A DNA stretch of 64,000 bases from RGIG8748 sp045544515 (GCA_045544515.1 JAZPZD010000021.1:1-64000); one strand, 5' to 3'. Numbered from the stretch's first letter, positions 15,858-25,366 are shown. Numbers and translations are program-made. The notes: generated from the letters alone by a model not told the origin.

Positions 15858-17510
15858 GTGGATTATATTAAACTTGGCAATTTGCTCTTTCCGACAATAG
15901 ACAAAACCCCCGAGGATTACGAGAGCATATATCCCCAAAGAGAACTTGGCGAGGAAGCAAAGGTTACCCGTTTTGCACCCAGTCCCACAGGCTTTTTGCA
16001 CATAGGCGGACTCTTTGCAGCACTTATCTCGGAGAGAACTGCACACCAAAGCGGAGGAAAGTTTATACTCCGTATAGAAGATACCGACAAAAAGCGTGAG
16101 GTTGACGACGGTGTATCCAAGATAATTGAGGGGCTTAAATCCTTTGGAATAATGATAGACGAGGGCTTTGTAGACTTTGACAAAGAAGAGGGTGCATACG
16201 GCCCCTACAAGCAGAGTCAGAGAAAAGAAATTTATCAGGCATTTGCCAAGAGCCTTGTACAAAAAGGCCTTGCATATCCGTGCTTCTGCTCGGAGGAGAC
16301 ACTTGCCAAAATCCGCGAAGAGCAGGAAAAGAACAAGATACTCCCCGGATATCACGGAAAGCATGCTTATTGCCGTGATTTAAGCTATGAAGAAATAGAA
16401 AAGAACATAAAAGACGGCAAAAGCTATGTTTTAAGGCTCAAAAGTCCCGGCTCGGAGGACAAGAGAATTACCTTTAAAGACGGTATAAGAGGCAAGATAG
16501 AGCTGCCCGAAAACATAGTAGATGTAGTAATACTAAAATCCGACGGAATACCCACATATCACTTTGCACATGTTGTGGACGACCATCTTATGAGGACAAC
16601 CAATGTAATAAGAGGTGACGAATGGATATCCTCTGTTCCGATACACATACAGATGTTCTCCCTTCTTGGATTAAAAGCTCCCAAGTATGCACATATTGCA
16701 CCTATTATGAAAGAGGATGACGGCGGCAAACGAAAGATATCCAAGCGTAAAGACCCCGAGGCAGCAGTTACCTGGTATTCCGACGAGGGTTATCCCGTAG
16801 ACGGCGTTATAGAATACCTTTTGAACCTTGCCAACTACACCTTTGAGGACTTTAGGCGTGCCAACAAGAACGCTCACTGGACAGAGTTCAAACTCGAAAT
16901 GAACAAAATGAGTAACTCCGGAGCACTCTTTGATTTGGTTAAGTTAAATGATATCTGCAAAAACAAGATTGCATCATACACTGCGGACAAGGTGTGCGAT
17001 TTAGCTCTAAAATGGGCAGATGTATATGACAAAGAGCTCTACGACCTGCTTGCAAGAGACAGAGATTTTGCCGTGGCAATGTTTAATTTTGACCGCAATC
17101 CCGACAAACCCCGTAAGGATATAGGCAAGTGGTCGGAGGTAAGAGAAGCATTTAGCTTTATGTTTGATGAGCTTTTCAAAGCAGAATATGACGAAATACC
17201 CAATGTTTCAAAAGAAGATATTGCAGGTATTCTGGAAACATATGCGGATACTTACACAGAATATACCGACAACAACGAGTGGTTTAATTCGCTAAAGGAT
17301 GTAGCCGAGAAACACGGCTTTGCCAGAGAGGTAAAAGAGTACAAAGCTAACCCCGACGCGTTTAAAGGTCATGTTGGCGATGTAAGTAACATCATTCGTG
17401 TGGCAATAACCGGTAGAACAAAGTCCCCCGATTTGTATTCCATAATGAAAACACTCGGAAAAGACAAGGTACTAAACAGAATTTCATTATACAAAGGAGC
17501 GATGGCTTAA
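15858..17510 (+). CDS. gltX: Glutamyl-tRNA synthetase
   Basis: 550 residues. Class I synthetase; attaches glutamate to tRNA-Glu. FAPSPTGFLHIGG near residues 39-51 is the HIGH region with the HIGG variant, and KRKISKRKDPEA near 296-307 is the KMSKS-like loop. GTG 15858 chosen over ATG 15849 because the AAAGGA ribosome site ends only 2 bases before that ATG. A roughly 35-residue N-terminal extension precedes the catalytic domain, and the protein is longer than the usual 470-490 residues. Directly abuts glnS. Confidence 0.93.
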   Translation: MDYIKLGNLLFPTIDKTPEDYESIYPQRELGEEAKVTRFAPSPTGFLHIGGLFAALISERTAHQSGGKFILRIEDTDKKREVDDGVSKIIEGLKSFGIMIDEGFVDFDKEEGAYGPYKQSQRKEIYQAFAKSLVQKGLAYPCFCSEETLAKIREEQEKNKILPGYHGKHAYCRDLSYEEIEKNIKDGKSYVLRLKSPGSEDKRITFKDGIRGKIELPENIVDVVILKSDGIPTYHFAHVVDDHLMRTTNVIRGDEWISSVPIHIQMFSLLGLKAPKYAHIAPIMKEDDGGKRKISKRKDPEAAVTWYSDEGYPVDGVIEYLLNLANYTFEDFRRANKNAHWTEFKLEMNKMSNSGALFDLVKLNDICKNKIASYTADKVCDLALKWADVYDKELYDLLARDRDFAVAMFNFDRNPDKPRKDIGKWSEVREAFSFMFDELFKAEYDEIPNVSKEDIAGILETYADTYTEYTDNNEWFNSLKDVAEKHGFAREVKEYKANPDAFKGHVGDVSNIIRVAITGRTKSPDLYSIMKTLGKDKVLNRISLYKGAMA

Positions 17511-19160
17511 ATGGACGCACCGATATCTAATTTTATCCATGATGCAATAGACAAAGACTTAAAAGACAAGGTGTACGACAGAGTTCAGACGAGATTTCCG
17601 CCAGAACCAAACGGATATCTTCACATAGGTCATGTAAAGGCTATAAACATAGACTTTTCCACAGCAAAGAAATACGGCGGCACATGTAACCTGAGGCTTG
17701 ACGATACCAACCCCACCAAAGAGGATGTTGAGTATGTAGACTCCATTATGGAGGATATCAAGTGGCTTGGATTTGACTGGGACAATGTGTACTATGCATC
17801 TGACTACTTCCCCGAAATATATGAGTGTGCAGTTAAACTTATAAAGAAAGGTCTTGCATATGTAGACGACCTTACTGCAGAAGAAATAAGGCAGTACAGA
17901 GGTACACTTACAGAGCCCGGAAAGGAAAGCCCTTACCGCAACAGAAGTGTGGAAGAAAATCTGGACTTGTTCCAGAGAATGACCGACGGCGAATTCGAAA
18001 CAGGCTCCAAGGTACTAAGAGCCAAGATAGATATGTCCTCGGGCAATATCAATATGCGTGACCCTGTAATATACAGAGTTTTGCACGCTACACACCACCG
18101 CACAGGTGACAAGTGGTGCGTATATCCTATGTATGACTTTGCACATCCTATATCCGATACTGCAGAGGGTGTAACACACTCGCTTTGTTCGCTGGAATTT
18201 GAGGACCACAGACCGCTGTACGATTGGGTGCTGGAGGCTTGTGACTATCCGGTACCGTCAAGACAGATAGAGTTTGCCCGTCTTAACCTTACAAACACTC
18301 TTACAAGCAAAAGAAAGTGTTTGAAGCTCGTTAAAGACGGCATAGTAGACGGCTGGGACGACCCGAGAATGTCTACGATCTGCGGTATGAGAAGAAAGGG
18401 CTATCCCCCCGAGGCACTTATCGACTTTGTAGAGAGGATAGGTGTTGCCAAGGCGTTTAGCGTAATCGACTACCAGATGCTTGAGCACTGCGTAAGAGAA
18501 AACCTTAATATGAACGCACCTCGTGCAATGGCAGTTCTTAATCCCCTTAAGGTTACAATAGAAAACTACCCCGACGGCGAGAGTGAGCTTTTGCCCGTAG
18601 ATATTAACCCCAATGACGAAAACGCAGGAACAAAGGATGTGTCCTTCTCCAAGAATATCTATATCGAAAAAGACGACTTTATGGAAGTCCCCGTAAAAGG
18701 ATACAAAAGACTTACCCCCGATAACGAGGTCAGACTTAAGGGTGCATACTTTATAAAGGTAAAAGAGATTATAAAAGATGAAAACGGCGAAGTGATTGAA
18801 CTTATCTGCACATACGACCCGCTTTCCAAAGGCGGTAACTCCCCCGACGGCAGAAAGGTAAAGGGCACAATCCAGTGGGTTGATGCAAATAACTGTCTCG
18901 ATGCTACGGTTAATATGTATGACAAGCTCTTTACCACATCTAATCCGGGAGATTTGGAGGATTACCTCGAAAACCTTAACCCCGAGTCGCTCGTTGTTAT
19001 GAAAAACTGCAAGATAGATGCCGACCTTAAAGACGCCAAGGCAGGCGACAGCTTCCAGTTTATGAGAAACGGTTACTTTACCGTGGACAAGTATTCCAAA
19101 GAGGGCGATGTGGTGTTCAACTTAACCGCAACACTCAAGGATTCATTCAAAATACAGTAA
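17511..19160 (+). CDS. glnS: Glutaminyl-tRNA synthetase
   Basis: 549 residues. RFPPEPNGYLHIGH at residues 28-41 and the KMSKS-equivalent loop TLTSKRK near 262-268 identify GlnRS; the C-terminal two beta-barrel anticodon-binding domain follows. Gives direct charging of tRNA-Gln, which many Firmicutes lack because they use Glu-tRNA-Gln amidotransferase. ATG 17511 follows the gltX stop with no gap, and the ribosome site AAAGGAG is inside the gltX end. Possibly acquired by transfer long ago; base composition is not visibly different from the neighbours. Confidence 0.95.
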   Translation: MDAPISNFIHDAIDKDLKDKVYDRVQTRFPPEPNGYLHIGHVKAINIDFSTAKKYGGTCNLRLDDTNPTKEDVEYVDSIMEDIKWLGFDWDNVYYASDYFPEIYECAVKLIKKGLAYVDDLTAEEIRQYRGTLTEPGKESPYRNRSVEENLDLFQRMTDGEFETGSKVLRAKIDMSSGNINMRDPVIYRVLHATHHRTGDKWCVYPMYDFAHPISDTAEGVTHSLCSLEFEDHRPLYDWVLEACDYPVPSRQIEFARLNLTNTLTSKRKCLKLVKDGIVDGWDDPRMSTICGMRRKGYPPEALIDFVERIGVAKAFSVIDYQMLEHCVRENLNMNAPRAMAVLNPLKVTIENYPDGESELLPVDINPNDENAGTKDVSFSKNIYIEKDDFMEVPVKGYKRLTPDNEVRLKGAYFIKVKEIIKDENGEVIELICTYDPLSKGGNSPDGRKVKGTIQWVDANNCLDATVNMYDKLFTTSNPGDLEDYLENLNPESLVVMKNCKIDADLKDAKAGDSFQFMRNGYFTVDKYSKEGDVVFNLTATLKDSFKIQ

Positions 19161-19185
19161 ATTAGTAGGTTTTGACAAAAAATTT

Positions 19186-19224
19186 AAGGCAGAAACGAAA
19201 ACAATCGTTTCTGCCTTTCTTTTA
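19186..19224. terminator. Bidirectional terminator
   Basis: AAGGCAGAAACGA (19186-19198) pairs with TCGTTTCTGCCTT (19205-19217), 6-base loop, then TCTTTT. It lies between glnS (+) and ybaK (-) and overlaps the last bases of ybaK. Confidence 0.9.
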
Positions 19225-19692
19225 GTTTGTTAATTCGCACGGTGTAGCTTGTGTAAATGCCAAAAGGCTTTCTCTGTTTATTAGTAGCTGACAGCCTTTA
19301 ATCCCTGCACTTACGGTTATCTCTTCAAAATCCTCACACGAGATATCTATAAATGTGGGGAACTTCTTTTTCATACCAATGGGGGAGCAGCCTCCTCTTA
19401 TATATCCAGTAAGACCAAGCAGGTCCTTTACGGCTATCATTTCTATCTTTTTGTTTCCTGTGACAGATGCCGCTTTTTTTAGGTCTATTTCCTTGTCCAC
19501 AGGAATGCACATCACAATAGGTCCGGTCTTGTCGCCCTTTGCCACAAGAGTTTTAAATACCATCTTGCAGTCAAGACCTATCGAATTTGCTATGGTAACA
19601 CCGCTTAAATCGTTGTCATCATAGGTATACTCCATAGCCTTGTAGGGTATTTTGGCTTTGTCAAGCATACGCATTGCATTTGTCTTTGTCAT
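19222..19692 (-). CDS. ybaK: YbaK/EbsC-family Cys-tRNA(Pro) deacylase
   Basis: 156 residues. Hydrolyses Cys-tRNA mischarged on tRNA-Pro, in trans to ProRS. Conserved VFKTLV (the lysine is catalytic in the family), DLKKAA, and GYIRGGCSPIGMKK segments are present. Length matches YbaK (about 159). 23 bases downstream of the Mrp gene on the same strand, so probably co-transcribed with it. Confidence 0.92.
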   Translation of the reverse strand: MTKTNAMRMLDKAKIPYKAMEYTYDDNDLSGVTIANSIGLDCKMVFKTLVAKGDKTGPIVMCIPVDKEIDLKKAASVTGNKKIEMIAVKDLLGLTGYIRGGCSPIGMKKKFPTFIDISCEDFEEITVSAGIKGCQLLINRESLLAFTQATPCELTN

Positions 19693-19715
19693 TGTATATG
19701 TCCGCCTTTAACAAG

Positions 19716-20543
19716 TCAGTTGAGTTTTTCTATCTTAACGGCAAGTTCGTCGAGCCAGCTTCCCTCAAAAAGCTCAATAAGACCGCTATCCACCGCACCT
19801 GCCAATTTGGGATTTACGGGGATCTGGCTTATTGTGTCAATTTCGTGCTCTTTGGCAACCTCGTCAATATGGCTTTCGCCGTAGATATAGTGGCGCTTGT
19901 TGCAACTGTCACACTCAAAGTAGGACATATTTTCTACTATACCCAGTATCGGTATGTTCATAAGCTTTGCCATCTTGACAGCTTTGCCCACTATCATAGA
20001 TACAAGCTCCTGCGGGCTTGTTACGATTACAATTCCGTCAACGGGAAGCGACTGGAATACTGTAAGGGGCACATCGCCTGTTCCGGGAGGCATATCCACA
20101 AACATAAAGTCTACATCTTCCCAGATTACATCTGTCCAGAACTGCTTTACTGTTCCGCCGATTACGGGACCTCTCCACACTACCGGGTCAGTTTCGTTGT
20201 CGAGGAGCAGATTGATACTCATTACATCAATGCCTGTCTTTGTGGGTACAGGGATAAGACCTCTGTTGTCGGCATATGCCTTTGTCTTTAAACCAAATGC
20301 CTTGGGGATAGACGGGCCTGTGATGTCGGCATCAAGAATAGCTGTATTAAAGCCCTTTCTCTGCATAAGGACAGAAAGCATAGAGGTAACCATGGACTTA
20401 CCTACGCCGCCTTTGCCGCTTACTACGCCTATTACTTTTTTAACGCTGCTTGCGGGATTTAAGTTCTCTCTGAAATCTGTTTTTTCTCTTGAGGAACAAT
20501 CCGCCGAGCAGCTGCTGCAATCATGTGTACATTCTTCGCTCAT
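19716..20543 (-). CDS. Mrp/NBP35-family Fe-S cluster carrier ATPase
   Basis: 275 residues. Deviant Walker A GKGGVGKS at 43-50, switch DADITGPS near 73, Walker B VDMPPGTGD near 150, and a C-terminal CxxC (ECDSCNKRH) that binds a bridging cluster. The N-terminus has four cysteines (5, 9, 12, 16) like NBP35 types. Works as a scaffold/carrier for Fe-S clusters. Context with ferredoxin enzymes nearby is consistent but not specific. AAGGAGTG precedes ATG 20543. Confidence 0.93.
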   Translation of the reverse strand: MSEECTHDCSSCSADCSSREKTDFRENLNPASSVKKVIGVVSGKGGVGKSMVTSMLSVLMQRKGFNTAILDADITGPSIPKAFGLKTKAYADNRGLIPVPTKTGIDVMSINLLLDNETDPVVWRGPVIGGTVKQFWTDVIWEDVDFMFVDMPPGTGDVPLTVFQSLPVDGIVIVTSPQELVSMIVGKAVKMAKLMNIPILGIVENMSYFECDSCNKRHYIYGESHIDEVAKEHEIDTISQIPVNPKLAGAVDSGLIELFEGSWLDELAVKIEKLN

Positions 20544-20578
20544 TTAAAAAACACTCCTTACTAAATCAATTACATTTA

Positions 20579-20607
20579 ATTTTATCACTCATTTTACAAG
20601 GTGTCAA
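20579..20607 (-). promoter_or_regulatory. Promoter of mrp-ybaK
   Basis: Minus strand: TTGACA (20607-20602), 17-base spacer, TAAAAT (20584-20579). Confidence 0.75.
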
Positions 20608-20619
20608 CCCAAATAACTC

Positions 20620-20648
20620 TTGCTTTTGTGTCAAAAATCATTCATAAT
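20620..20648 (+). promoter_or_regulatory. Promoter of dinB
   Basis: TTGCTT (20620-20625), 17-base spacer, CATAAT (20643-20648), 23 bases before the dinB start. No Firmicutes LexA box (GAAC-N4-GTTC) is visible nearby. Confidence 0.5.
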
Positions 20649-20671
20649 GTAATAAAGAGGTGAATTTAAAG

Positions 20672-21886
20672 GTGGAAAGAGTGATACTTCACAGCGATCT
20701 TAATAATTTTTACGCTTCGGTGGAGTGCATATTGAACCCCGAGCTAAAGGGCAGGTGCATAGCCGTCTGCGGAAGCGAAGAGGACAGACACGGCATAGTT
20801 CTGGCTAAAAGCGAAGAAGCCAAAAAATTCGGCGTAAAAACTGCCGAAACCATATGGCAGGCAAGAGCCAAGTGTCCCGAACTGGAAATTGTAAGTCCGC
20901 ATTTTAGCGAGTATCATATGTATTCTGTTCTGGTGAGGCAGATATACAAAAAGTACACCGACCAAATAGAACCCTTTGGTCTTGACGAGTGCTGGCTCGA
21001 TGTTACGGGAAGCCGTCTGCTCTTTGGTACGGGCAGGGAGATTGCCGACAAAATCCGAGAGGATGTAAAGAGAGAAACAGGACTCACCGTTTCGGTAGGG
21101 GTTTCTTTTAATAAAGTATTTGCCAAGCTGGGCAGCGATTTAAAAAAGCCCGATGCAACAACCGAGATTTCAATAGAAAACTTCAAAGAAAAGGTGTGGC
21201 ACCTACCTGCAGACAGCATTATAGGCGTGGGCAAGGCTACATTCAAAAAACTGGGCGAATTCGGTATAAGAACACTTGGCGAGGTGGCAAATACGCCCAA
21301 AGACTTTTTGACATCGCATTTTGGCAAAAGCGGCATCACTTTGTGGGAATATGCCAACGGTATAGATAATTCGCCCGTTACACACCAGGACTTTAAACAC
21401 GATGTCAAAAGTGTGGGGCACGGTTCTACACTAAAAAAAGACCTCACTTCAAGTGATGAGGTGTGGCCTGTGATATTTAGCCTTTCAAGACAGATAGAGG
21501 CATCGCTGCGGCAAAAACGCTTAAAGGCACTAACTTGTTCAATATCGGTAAAGACAACAGACCTCGGTGTAAAGGAGTACCAGACACCGCTGAAAAATCC
21601 CAGCCAGAGTGCGTATGAAATTGCAACGGAATTATTTGAGCTTTTTAACAAAAAGCACTCCTGGGATAAAAATGTGCGAGCCATTACGGTAAGAGCAGTA
21701 AAGCTTGCTCCGGAGGACGAGGCGGTGGAGCAGATCAGCTTTTTTGAAAAGGATGTTTCAAACCCAAAGAGAGAAAAAGCGGAGAAAACTGCATTCGAAC
21801 TCGAGGAGCGTTTTGGCAAGGGTGCGGTTACCTTTGCATCTATTATGAAGAACGATAATATGCCAAAAGCCGAAAGTGAAGAGTAG
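20672..21886 (+). CDS. dinB: DNA polymerase IV (Y-family)
   Basis: 404 residues. Error-prone translesion polymerase. Palm residues: Asp in HSDLNNFYASVE (about residue 9) and the DECWLDV pair near 105; thumb HhH region GVGKATFKKL; little-finger domain to about residue 350; then a C-terminal tail with QISFFEKD, which resembles a beta-clamp binding motif (QxxLF type). Start chosen at GTG 20672, 10 bases after AAAGAGGTGA; the upstream GTG 20660 lies within that ribosome site. Monocistronic, followed by tRNA-Thr. Confidence 0.95.
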   Translation: MERVILHSDLNNFYASVECILNPELKGRCIAVCGSEEDRHGIVLAKSEEAKKFGVKTAETIWQARAKCPELEIVSPHFSEYHMYSVLVRQIYKKYTDQIEPFGLDECWLDVTGSRLLFGTGREIADKIREDVKRETGLTVSVGVSFNKVFAKLGSDLKKPDATTEISIENFKEKVWHLPADSIIGVGKATFKKLGEFGIRTLGEVANTPKDFLTSHFGKSGITLWEYANGIDNSPVTHQDFKHDVKSVGHGSTLKKDLTSSDEVWPVIFSLSRQIEASLRQKRLKALTCSISVKTTDLGVKEYQTPLKNPSQSAYEIATELFELFNKKHSWDKNVRAITVRAVKLAPEDEAVEQISFFEKDVSNPKREKAEKTAFELEERFGKGAVTFASIMKNDNMPKAESEE

Positions 21887-21912
21887 TTTGTAAATTTTTT
21901 TGAAAATAGGTA

Positions 21913-21941
21913 TAGACAAAACAAAAAATCTGTGTTATAAT
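21913..21941 (+). promoter_or_regulatory. Promoter of tRNA-Thr
   Basis: TAGACA (21913-21918), 17-base spacer, TATAAT (21936-21941), 15 bases before the mature tRNA 5' end. Confidence 0.75.
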
Positions 21942-21956
21942 AGCAAGCGTTGTGAT

Positions 21957-22032
<76 letters not shown>

Positions 22033-22033
22033 T

Positions 22034-22067
22034 AAAAAAACGACTTGTCAAAGCAAGTCGTTTTTTT
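22034..22067. terminator. Terminator after tRNA-Thr (bidirectional)
   Basis: ACGACTTG (22040-22047) with CAAGTCGT (22054-22061), 6-base loop, A-run before and T-run after. Also suited to the converging DUF975 gene. Confidence 0.9.
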
Positions 22068-22077
22068 ATATATCAAA

Positions 22078-22695
22078 TTAAATATCAAACGCAGTTTGTG
22101 TGTAATCTGCCTTTTCTGTTTTGATGAGGTTATACGCATTTGTGTATGTAGCGGACATATACGGAACTATCCATATAAATGCTATGCCCAAGGTAAGAGA
22201 ACCTAAAAAAATCCAACCGATAAATGATAAGCCCAATACAAACAGTTCCCATTTGTGTCCCTGTGTAATTCTTTGCGACTCTTTTATGCACCAGAGGGCG
22301 TCCTTGTCCTTGTTTTCTGCAAGAATATAAAATGCGAAGCTGTAGGATATACTCTTAATAATCCCCGGGACAACAAGGAGAAGTGACCAAAGAAAAGTAA
22401 ACAATCCCACAAAGAAATTGACCTTAACTGCACCCCAGATGTTATCAAAACCTTTGAAAGTATCGGAAACTGTGGGTTTGACATTGTTTGTAAGGTTCAA
22501 GTATATCAATGCAATGCTAACCGAAAAAGCGGGCATAACCAAAAACGAAAACAGTAAATTTAATAATGCCGCTTTGGCTAAAATAAGGGAAGAAGCAAAC
22601 GAAATTGCATAGATTATAACAGAAATCACAAGAAGAATACCAATGTTTCCTTTGATTTGCTCTTTTGCCTGAAGTTTTAATTCGTACCTGTTCAT
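22078..22695 (-). CDS. DUF975 family membrane protein
   Basis: 205 residues with about five or six hydrophobic segments (near 18-38, 43-65, 90-115, 118-130, 150-170, 172-188). The opening, AKEQIKGNIGILL, and the WCIKESQRITQGHKWELF block in the middle are the typical DUF975 pattern. Integral membrane protein of unknown function, widespread in Firmicutes. AAAGGAGATG precedes ATG 22695. 33 bases after the DUF1836 gene on the same strand. Confidence 0.85.
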   Translation of the reverse strand: MNRYELKLQAKEQIKGNIGILLVISVIIYAISFASSLILAKAALLNLLFSFLVMPAFSVSIALIYLNLTNNVKPTVSDTFKGFDNIWGAVKVNFFVGLFTFLWSLLLVVPGIIKSISYSFAFYILAENKDKDALWCIKESQRITQGHKWELFVLGLSFIGWIFLGSLTLGIAFIWIVPYMSATYTNAYNLIKTEKADYTQTAFDI

Positions 22696-22728
22696 AAAAA
22701 CATCTCCTTTTTCTTTTGTATTATAAAT

Positions 22729-23295
22729 TCAATCCGTATGTTTAATTGCCGTTATATCTTCGGAGAGCATCTTAAACACATTGGAGCTTACGGCAATCTG
22801 TATTGCAAGGTCGTACATTCTTTTGGGGTCTGTGTTCTCTGTTTCGAGGATGGGGTCAGTTACGGCACACACCTTTTCGGTTATGTATTTAAAAGCCTTG
22901 AGCTGATTTTCGCAGAAAACCTTGTACAAATCCTTTACCGTCTCTTCGTTTTCCGATACAGGAATGATTTTTTGTATGGTAGGGATGCTAAGTGCCTGCT
23001 TTAATGAACTAATCATTATAAGATACGCAATATGTGTTTTTGAATATTTTTTCTTAACGGGTGCAGGCATAGCCTTTAATTTTACATAGTTATTTATCAT
23101 AGGCGGGGTTATTATGGGGCAATCGGCTGTGTCCGATGTAAGAAAGGTCTTTAGGTACCTGTTCATAAGCACAATTACCTGGTCCATATACAGTTCTATC
23201 GCAGGGAGCTCCTCCCATGACGGAATTTTGTAGTCGTTTAAAAGCTTGTTCCAGTTCCTCATATGCAGAGCAAACTCTTCTCTTGAATAGCCCAT
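22729..23295 (-). CDS. DUF1836 domain protein
   Basis: 188 residues, predicted soluble. ELPAIELYMDQVIVLMNRYL, then TPPMINNYVKLKAMPAPVKKKY and HIAYLIMISSLKQALSI, are the hallmarks of DUF1836, a helical family of Firmicutes that looks like a MerR-type winged helix variant (INNYVKxGxIPxPxKKxY). A regulatory DNA-binding role is plausible from that resemblance but unproven. Divergent from hprK. Confidence 0.82.
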   Translation of the reverse strand: MGYSREEFALHMRNWNKLLNDYKIPSWEELPAIELYMDQVIVLMNRYLKTFLTSDTADCPIITPPMINNYVKLKAMPAPVKKKYSKTHIAYLIMISSLKQALSIPTIQKIIPVSENEETVKDLYKVFCENQLKAFKYITEKVCAVTDPILETENTDPKRMYDLAIQIAVSSNVFKMLSEDITAIKHTD

Positions 23296-23338
23296 TTTGT
23301 AATCCTCAACTTTACCTTGGTTTTTGTTTCTTGTAATA

Positions 23339-23367
23339 AGTATATCACCAATTTTTTCAAATTACAA
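23339..23367 (-). promoter_or_regulatory. Promoter of DUF1836-DUF975 genes
   Basis: Minus strand: TTGTAA (23367-23362), 17-base spacer, TATACT (23344-23339). Confidence 0.55.
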
Positions 23368-23405
23368 TATCAAATTGCATCGGGGCTTATTTTATCATTT
23401 AATTG

Positions 23406-23434
23406 TTGATTTATTAGGGTATTTATGATATCAT
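23406..23434 (+). promoter_or_regulatory. Promoter of hprK operon
   Basis: TTGATT (23406-23411), 17-base spacer, TATCAT (23429-23434), about 30 bases before the hprK start. A TATAAT at 23435-23440 has no good -35. Confidence 0.5.
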
Positions 23435-23464
23435 TATAATGAATAAATATGGGCGGTGATTTGT

Positions 23465-24406
23465 ATGAATGAACATAAATATACTGTAGAACTTAGTAAG
23501 ATAATAAAGGAGTTTTCCCTCGAGGTTATCTATCCGTCAAAGGATATGGATAATGTCCTTGTATGCAACAACGAGGTCAACAGACCAAGTCTGCAGATGG
23601 CAGGTTTTTTCGACTATTTTGACAATACGCGTATTCAGGTAATAGGCAAGGTCGAAACATCGTATCTTAGCCATCTTTCTAATGAAGATATGGCTGTTGC
23701 ACTAGAAAACTTTTTTGCCAAAGGTGTGCCTTGCGTAATAGTTACACGCGGTATGGATATAGCGCCCGTTATGAGAGAGCTTGCAGAAAAGTACAATACT
23801 CCTCTTTTAAGGTGCAATATGTCAACATCAAGGTTTATAAGTGCACTTATTGCATATCTTAATATAGAGCTTGCACCGAGAATGACAACACACGGTGTAC
23901 TTGTAGAGGTATACGGCGAGGGTGTTCTTCTTCTTGGCGACAGCGGTGTAGGTAAAAGCGAAACCGCAGTAGAACTTGTAAAGAGAGGACACCGCCTTGT
24001 TGCTGATGATGCGGTAGAATTAAAGCGAGTATCCGACAAATCAATCCTTGGAAGTGCCCCCGACATCATAAGGCACTTTATAGAATTGAGAGGTATCGGC
24101 ATCATAGATGTAAAAAACATCTTTGGTATCGGTGCTGTCAAAAACACAGAAAAGGTAGACCTTATAATAAATTTGGAAATCTGGCAGGAGAAAAAGCAGT
24201 ACGACAGGCTCGGGCTTTCTACGGAATATACAGAGCTTTTGGGGATAAATATTCCATCAATCACACTTCCCGTTAAGCCGGGGCGTAACCTTGCTGTTGT
24301 AATAGAGGTTGCTGCAATTAACCACAGGCAAAAGCGAATGGGCTACAATGCCGCAGAGGCACTTAACGAAAGACTGATAAACGAAATGGGAAAAAATAAA
24401 CAATAA
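23465..24406 (+). CDS. hprK: HPr kinase/phosphorylase
   Basis: 313 residues. Phosphorylates HPr on Ser46, the switch of carbon catabolite control in Firmicutes, and removes it again. Walker A GDSGVGKSE near 157-165 and the family signature RGIGIIDVKNIFGIGAV near 205-221 are intact. Start chosen at ATG 23465 because GGGCGGTGA is just upstream; the earlier in-frame GTG lies in that site. First gene of hprK-glk-murB-whiA-dnaE; the rapZ and yvcK genes often found with hprK/whiA are absent here. Confidence 0.96.
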   Translation: MNEHKYTVELSKIIKEFSLEVIYPSKDMDNVLVCNNEVNRPSLQMAGFFDYFDNTRIQVIGKVETSYLSHLSNEDMAVALENFFAKGVPCVIVTRGMDIAPVMRELAEKYNTPLLRCNMSTSRFISALIAYLNIELAPRMTTHGVLVEVYGEGVLLLGDSGVGKSETAVELVKRGHRLVADDAVELKRVSDKSILGSAPDIIRHFIELRGIGIIDVKNIFGIGAVKNTEKVDLIINLEIWQEKKQYDRLGLSTEYTELLGINIPSITLPVKPGRNLAVVIEVAAINHRQKRMGYNAAEALNERLINEMGKNKQ

Positions 24407-24418
24407 GGGAGAAAAAAT

Positions 24419-25366
24419 ATGTATTATATAGGTATAGATATAGGCGGTACAGGCATCAAGGCAGGTATTGTAGACGAAAAAGGAAACATCATATTAAAAA
24501 ACTCTGTGCCTACAGAAAAGGGCATTGATTATAAAGGACTTGCAAAATCAATATACAATCTTTTGCAGACGGTGTTAGATGATGCAAAAATCACCCAAGA
24601 CGACATCATCTCTGTAGGTATGGGCTGCCCCGGCACAATAGATGCCAAAAATGGTATGGTTGTGTATGCAAATAATATCAATCTTACAAACGCACCGCTT
24701 TGCGAAGAACTGAAAAAGTATATAGATAAACCCATATATATAGACAACGATGCCAACTGTGCGGCACTTGGCGAATTTTTTGCACTCGGTGACGATACTG
24801 TATCCGACTTTGTAGCAATTACTCTGGGCACAGGTATCGGCGGAGGCGTTGTAATAAACAAAAAGCTCTATTCCGGATTTAAGGGTGCGGGAGCAGAGCT
24901 TGGGCATATGGTAATAGAAAAAGGCGGAGAGGGCTGCTCCTGCGGAAGAAAGGGCTGCTGGGAGGCATATGCTTCTGCAACAGCATTAATAAGAGAAACC
25001 AAAAAGGCAGCAGACAAAAACCCTGCATCTTACATTGCCAAGCTCATAGAAGAAAACGGCGGCAACGCAAACGGCAAAATGGTCTGGGATGCAAAAGAGG
25101 CAGGCGACGAAACCGCCAAAAAGGTAATAGACGAATATATAGAAAATCTCTCGGAAGGTCTTGCAAACATTATAAATTCTTTCCGTCCTGAGATAATAGC
25201 CATAGGCGGAGGCGTATGCAGACAGGGTGACAATCTTTTAAACCCGCTTAAAAACGCCTTGAAGGGCAAGATATACGGCGGTGACTTAACCGAAAGCTCA
25301 AGGATAGAAATAGCAAAGCTCGGCAACGATGCAGGCATTATCGGTGCGGCATTTTTAGGAAAGTAG
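24419..25366 (+). CDS. glk: ROK-family glucokinase
   Basis: 315 residues. N-terminal GIDIGGTGIKAG (phosphate-1), GTGIGGG (phosphate-2 region) and the zinc motif CSCGRKGCWEAYAS identify a ROK sugar kinase; the spacing and length fit Firmicutes glucokinase. Phosphorylates glucose to glucose-6-P; N-acetylmannosamine or other sugars remain possible. 12 bases after hprK. Confidence 0.92.
   Translation: MYYIGIDIGGTGIKAGIVDEKGNIILKNSVPTEKGIDYKGLAKSIYNLLQTVLDDAKITQDDIISVGMGCPGTIDAKNGMVVYANNINLTNAPLCEELKKYIDKPIYIDNDANCAALGEFFALGDDTVSDFVAITLGTGIGGGVVINKKLYSGFKGAGAELGHMVIEKGGEGCSCGRKGCWEAYASATALIRETKKAADKNPASYIAKLIEENGGNANGKMVWDAKEAGDETAKKVIDEYIENLSEGLANIINSFRPEIIAIGGGVCRQGDNLLNPLKNALKGKIYGGDLTESSRIEIAKLGNDAGIIGAAFLGK

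Noticed and set aside
20544..20671. SOS (LexA) box in the dinB upstream region
   Set aside because: No GAAC-N4-GTTC-like site is visible between mrp and dinB.
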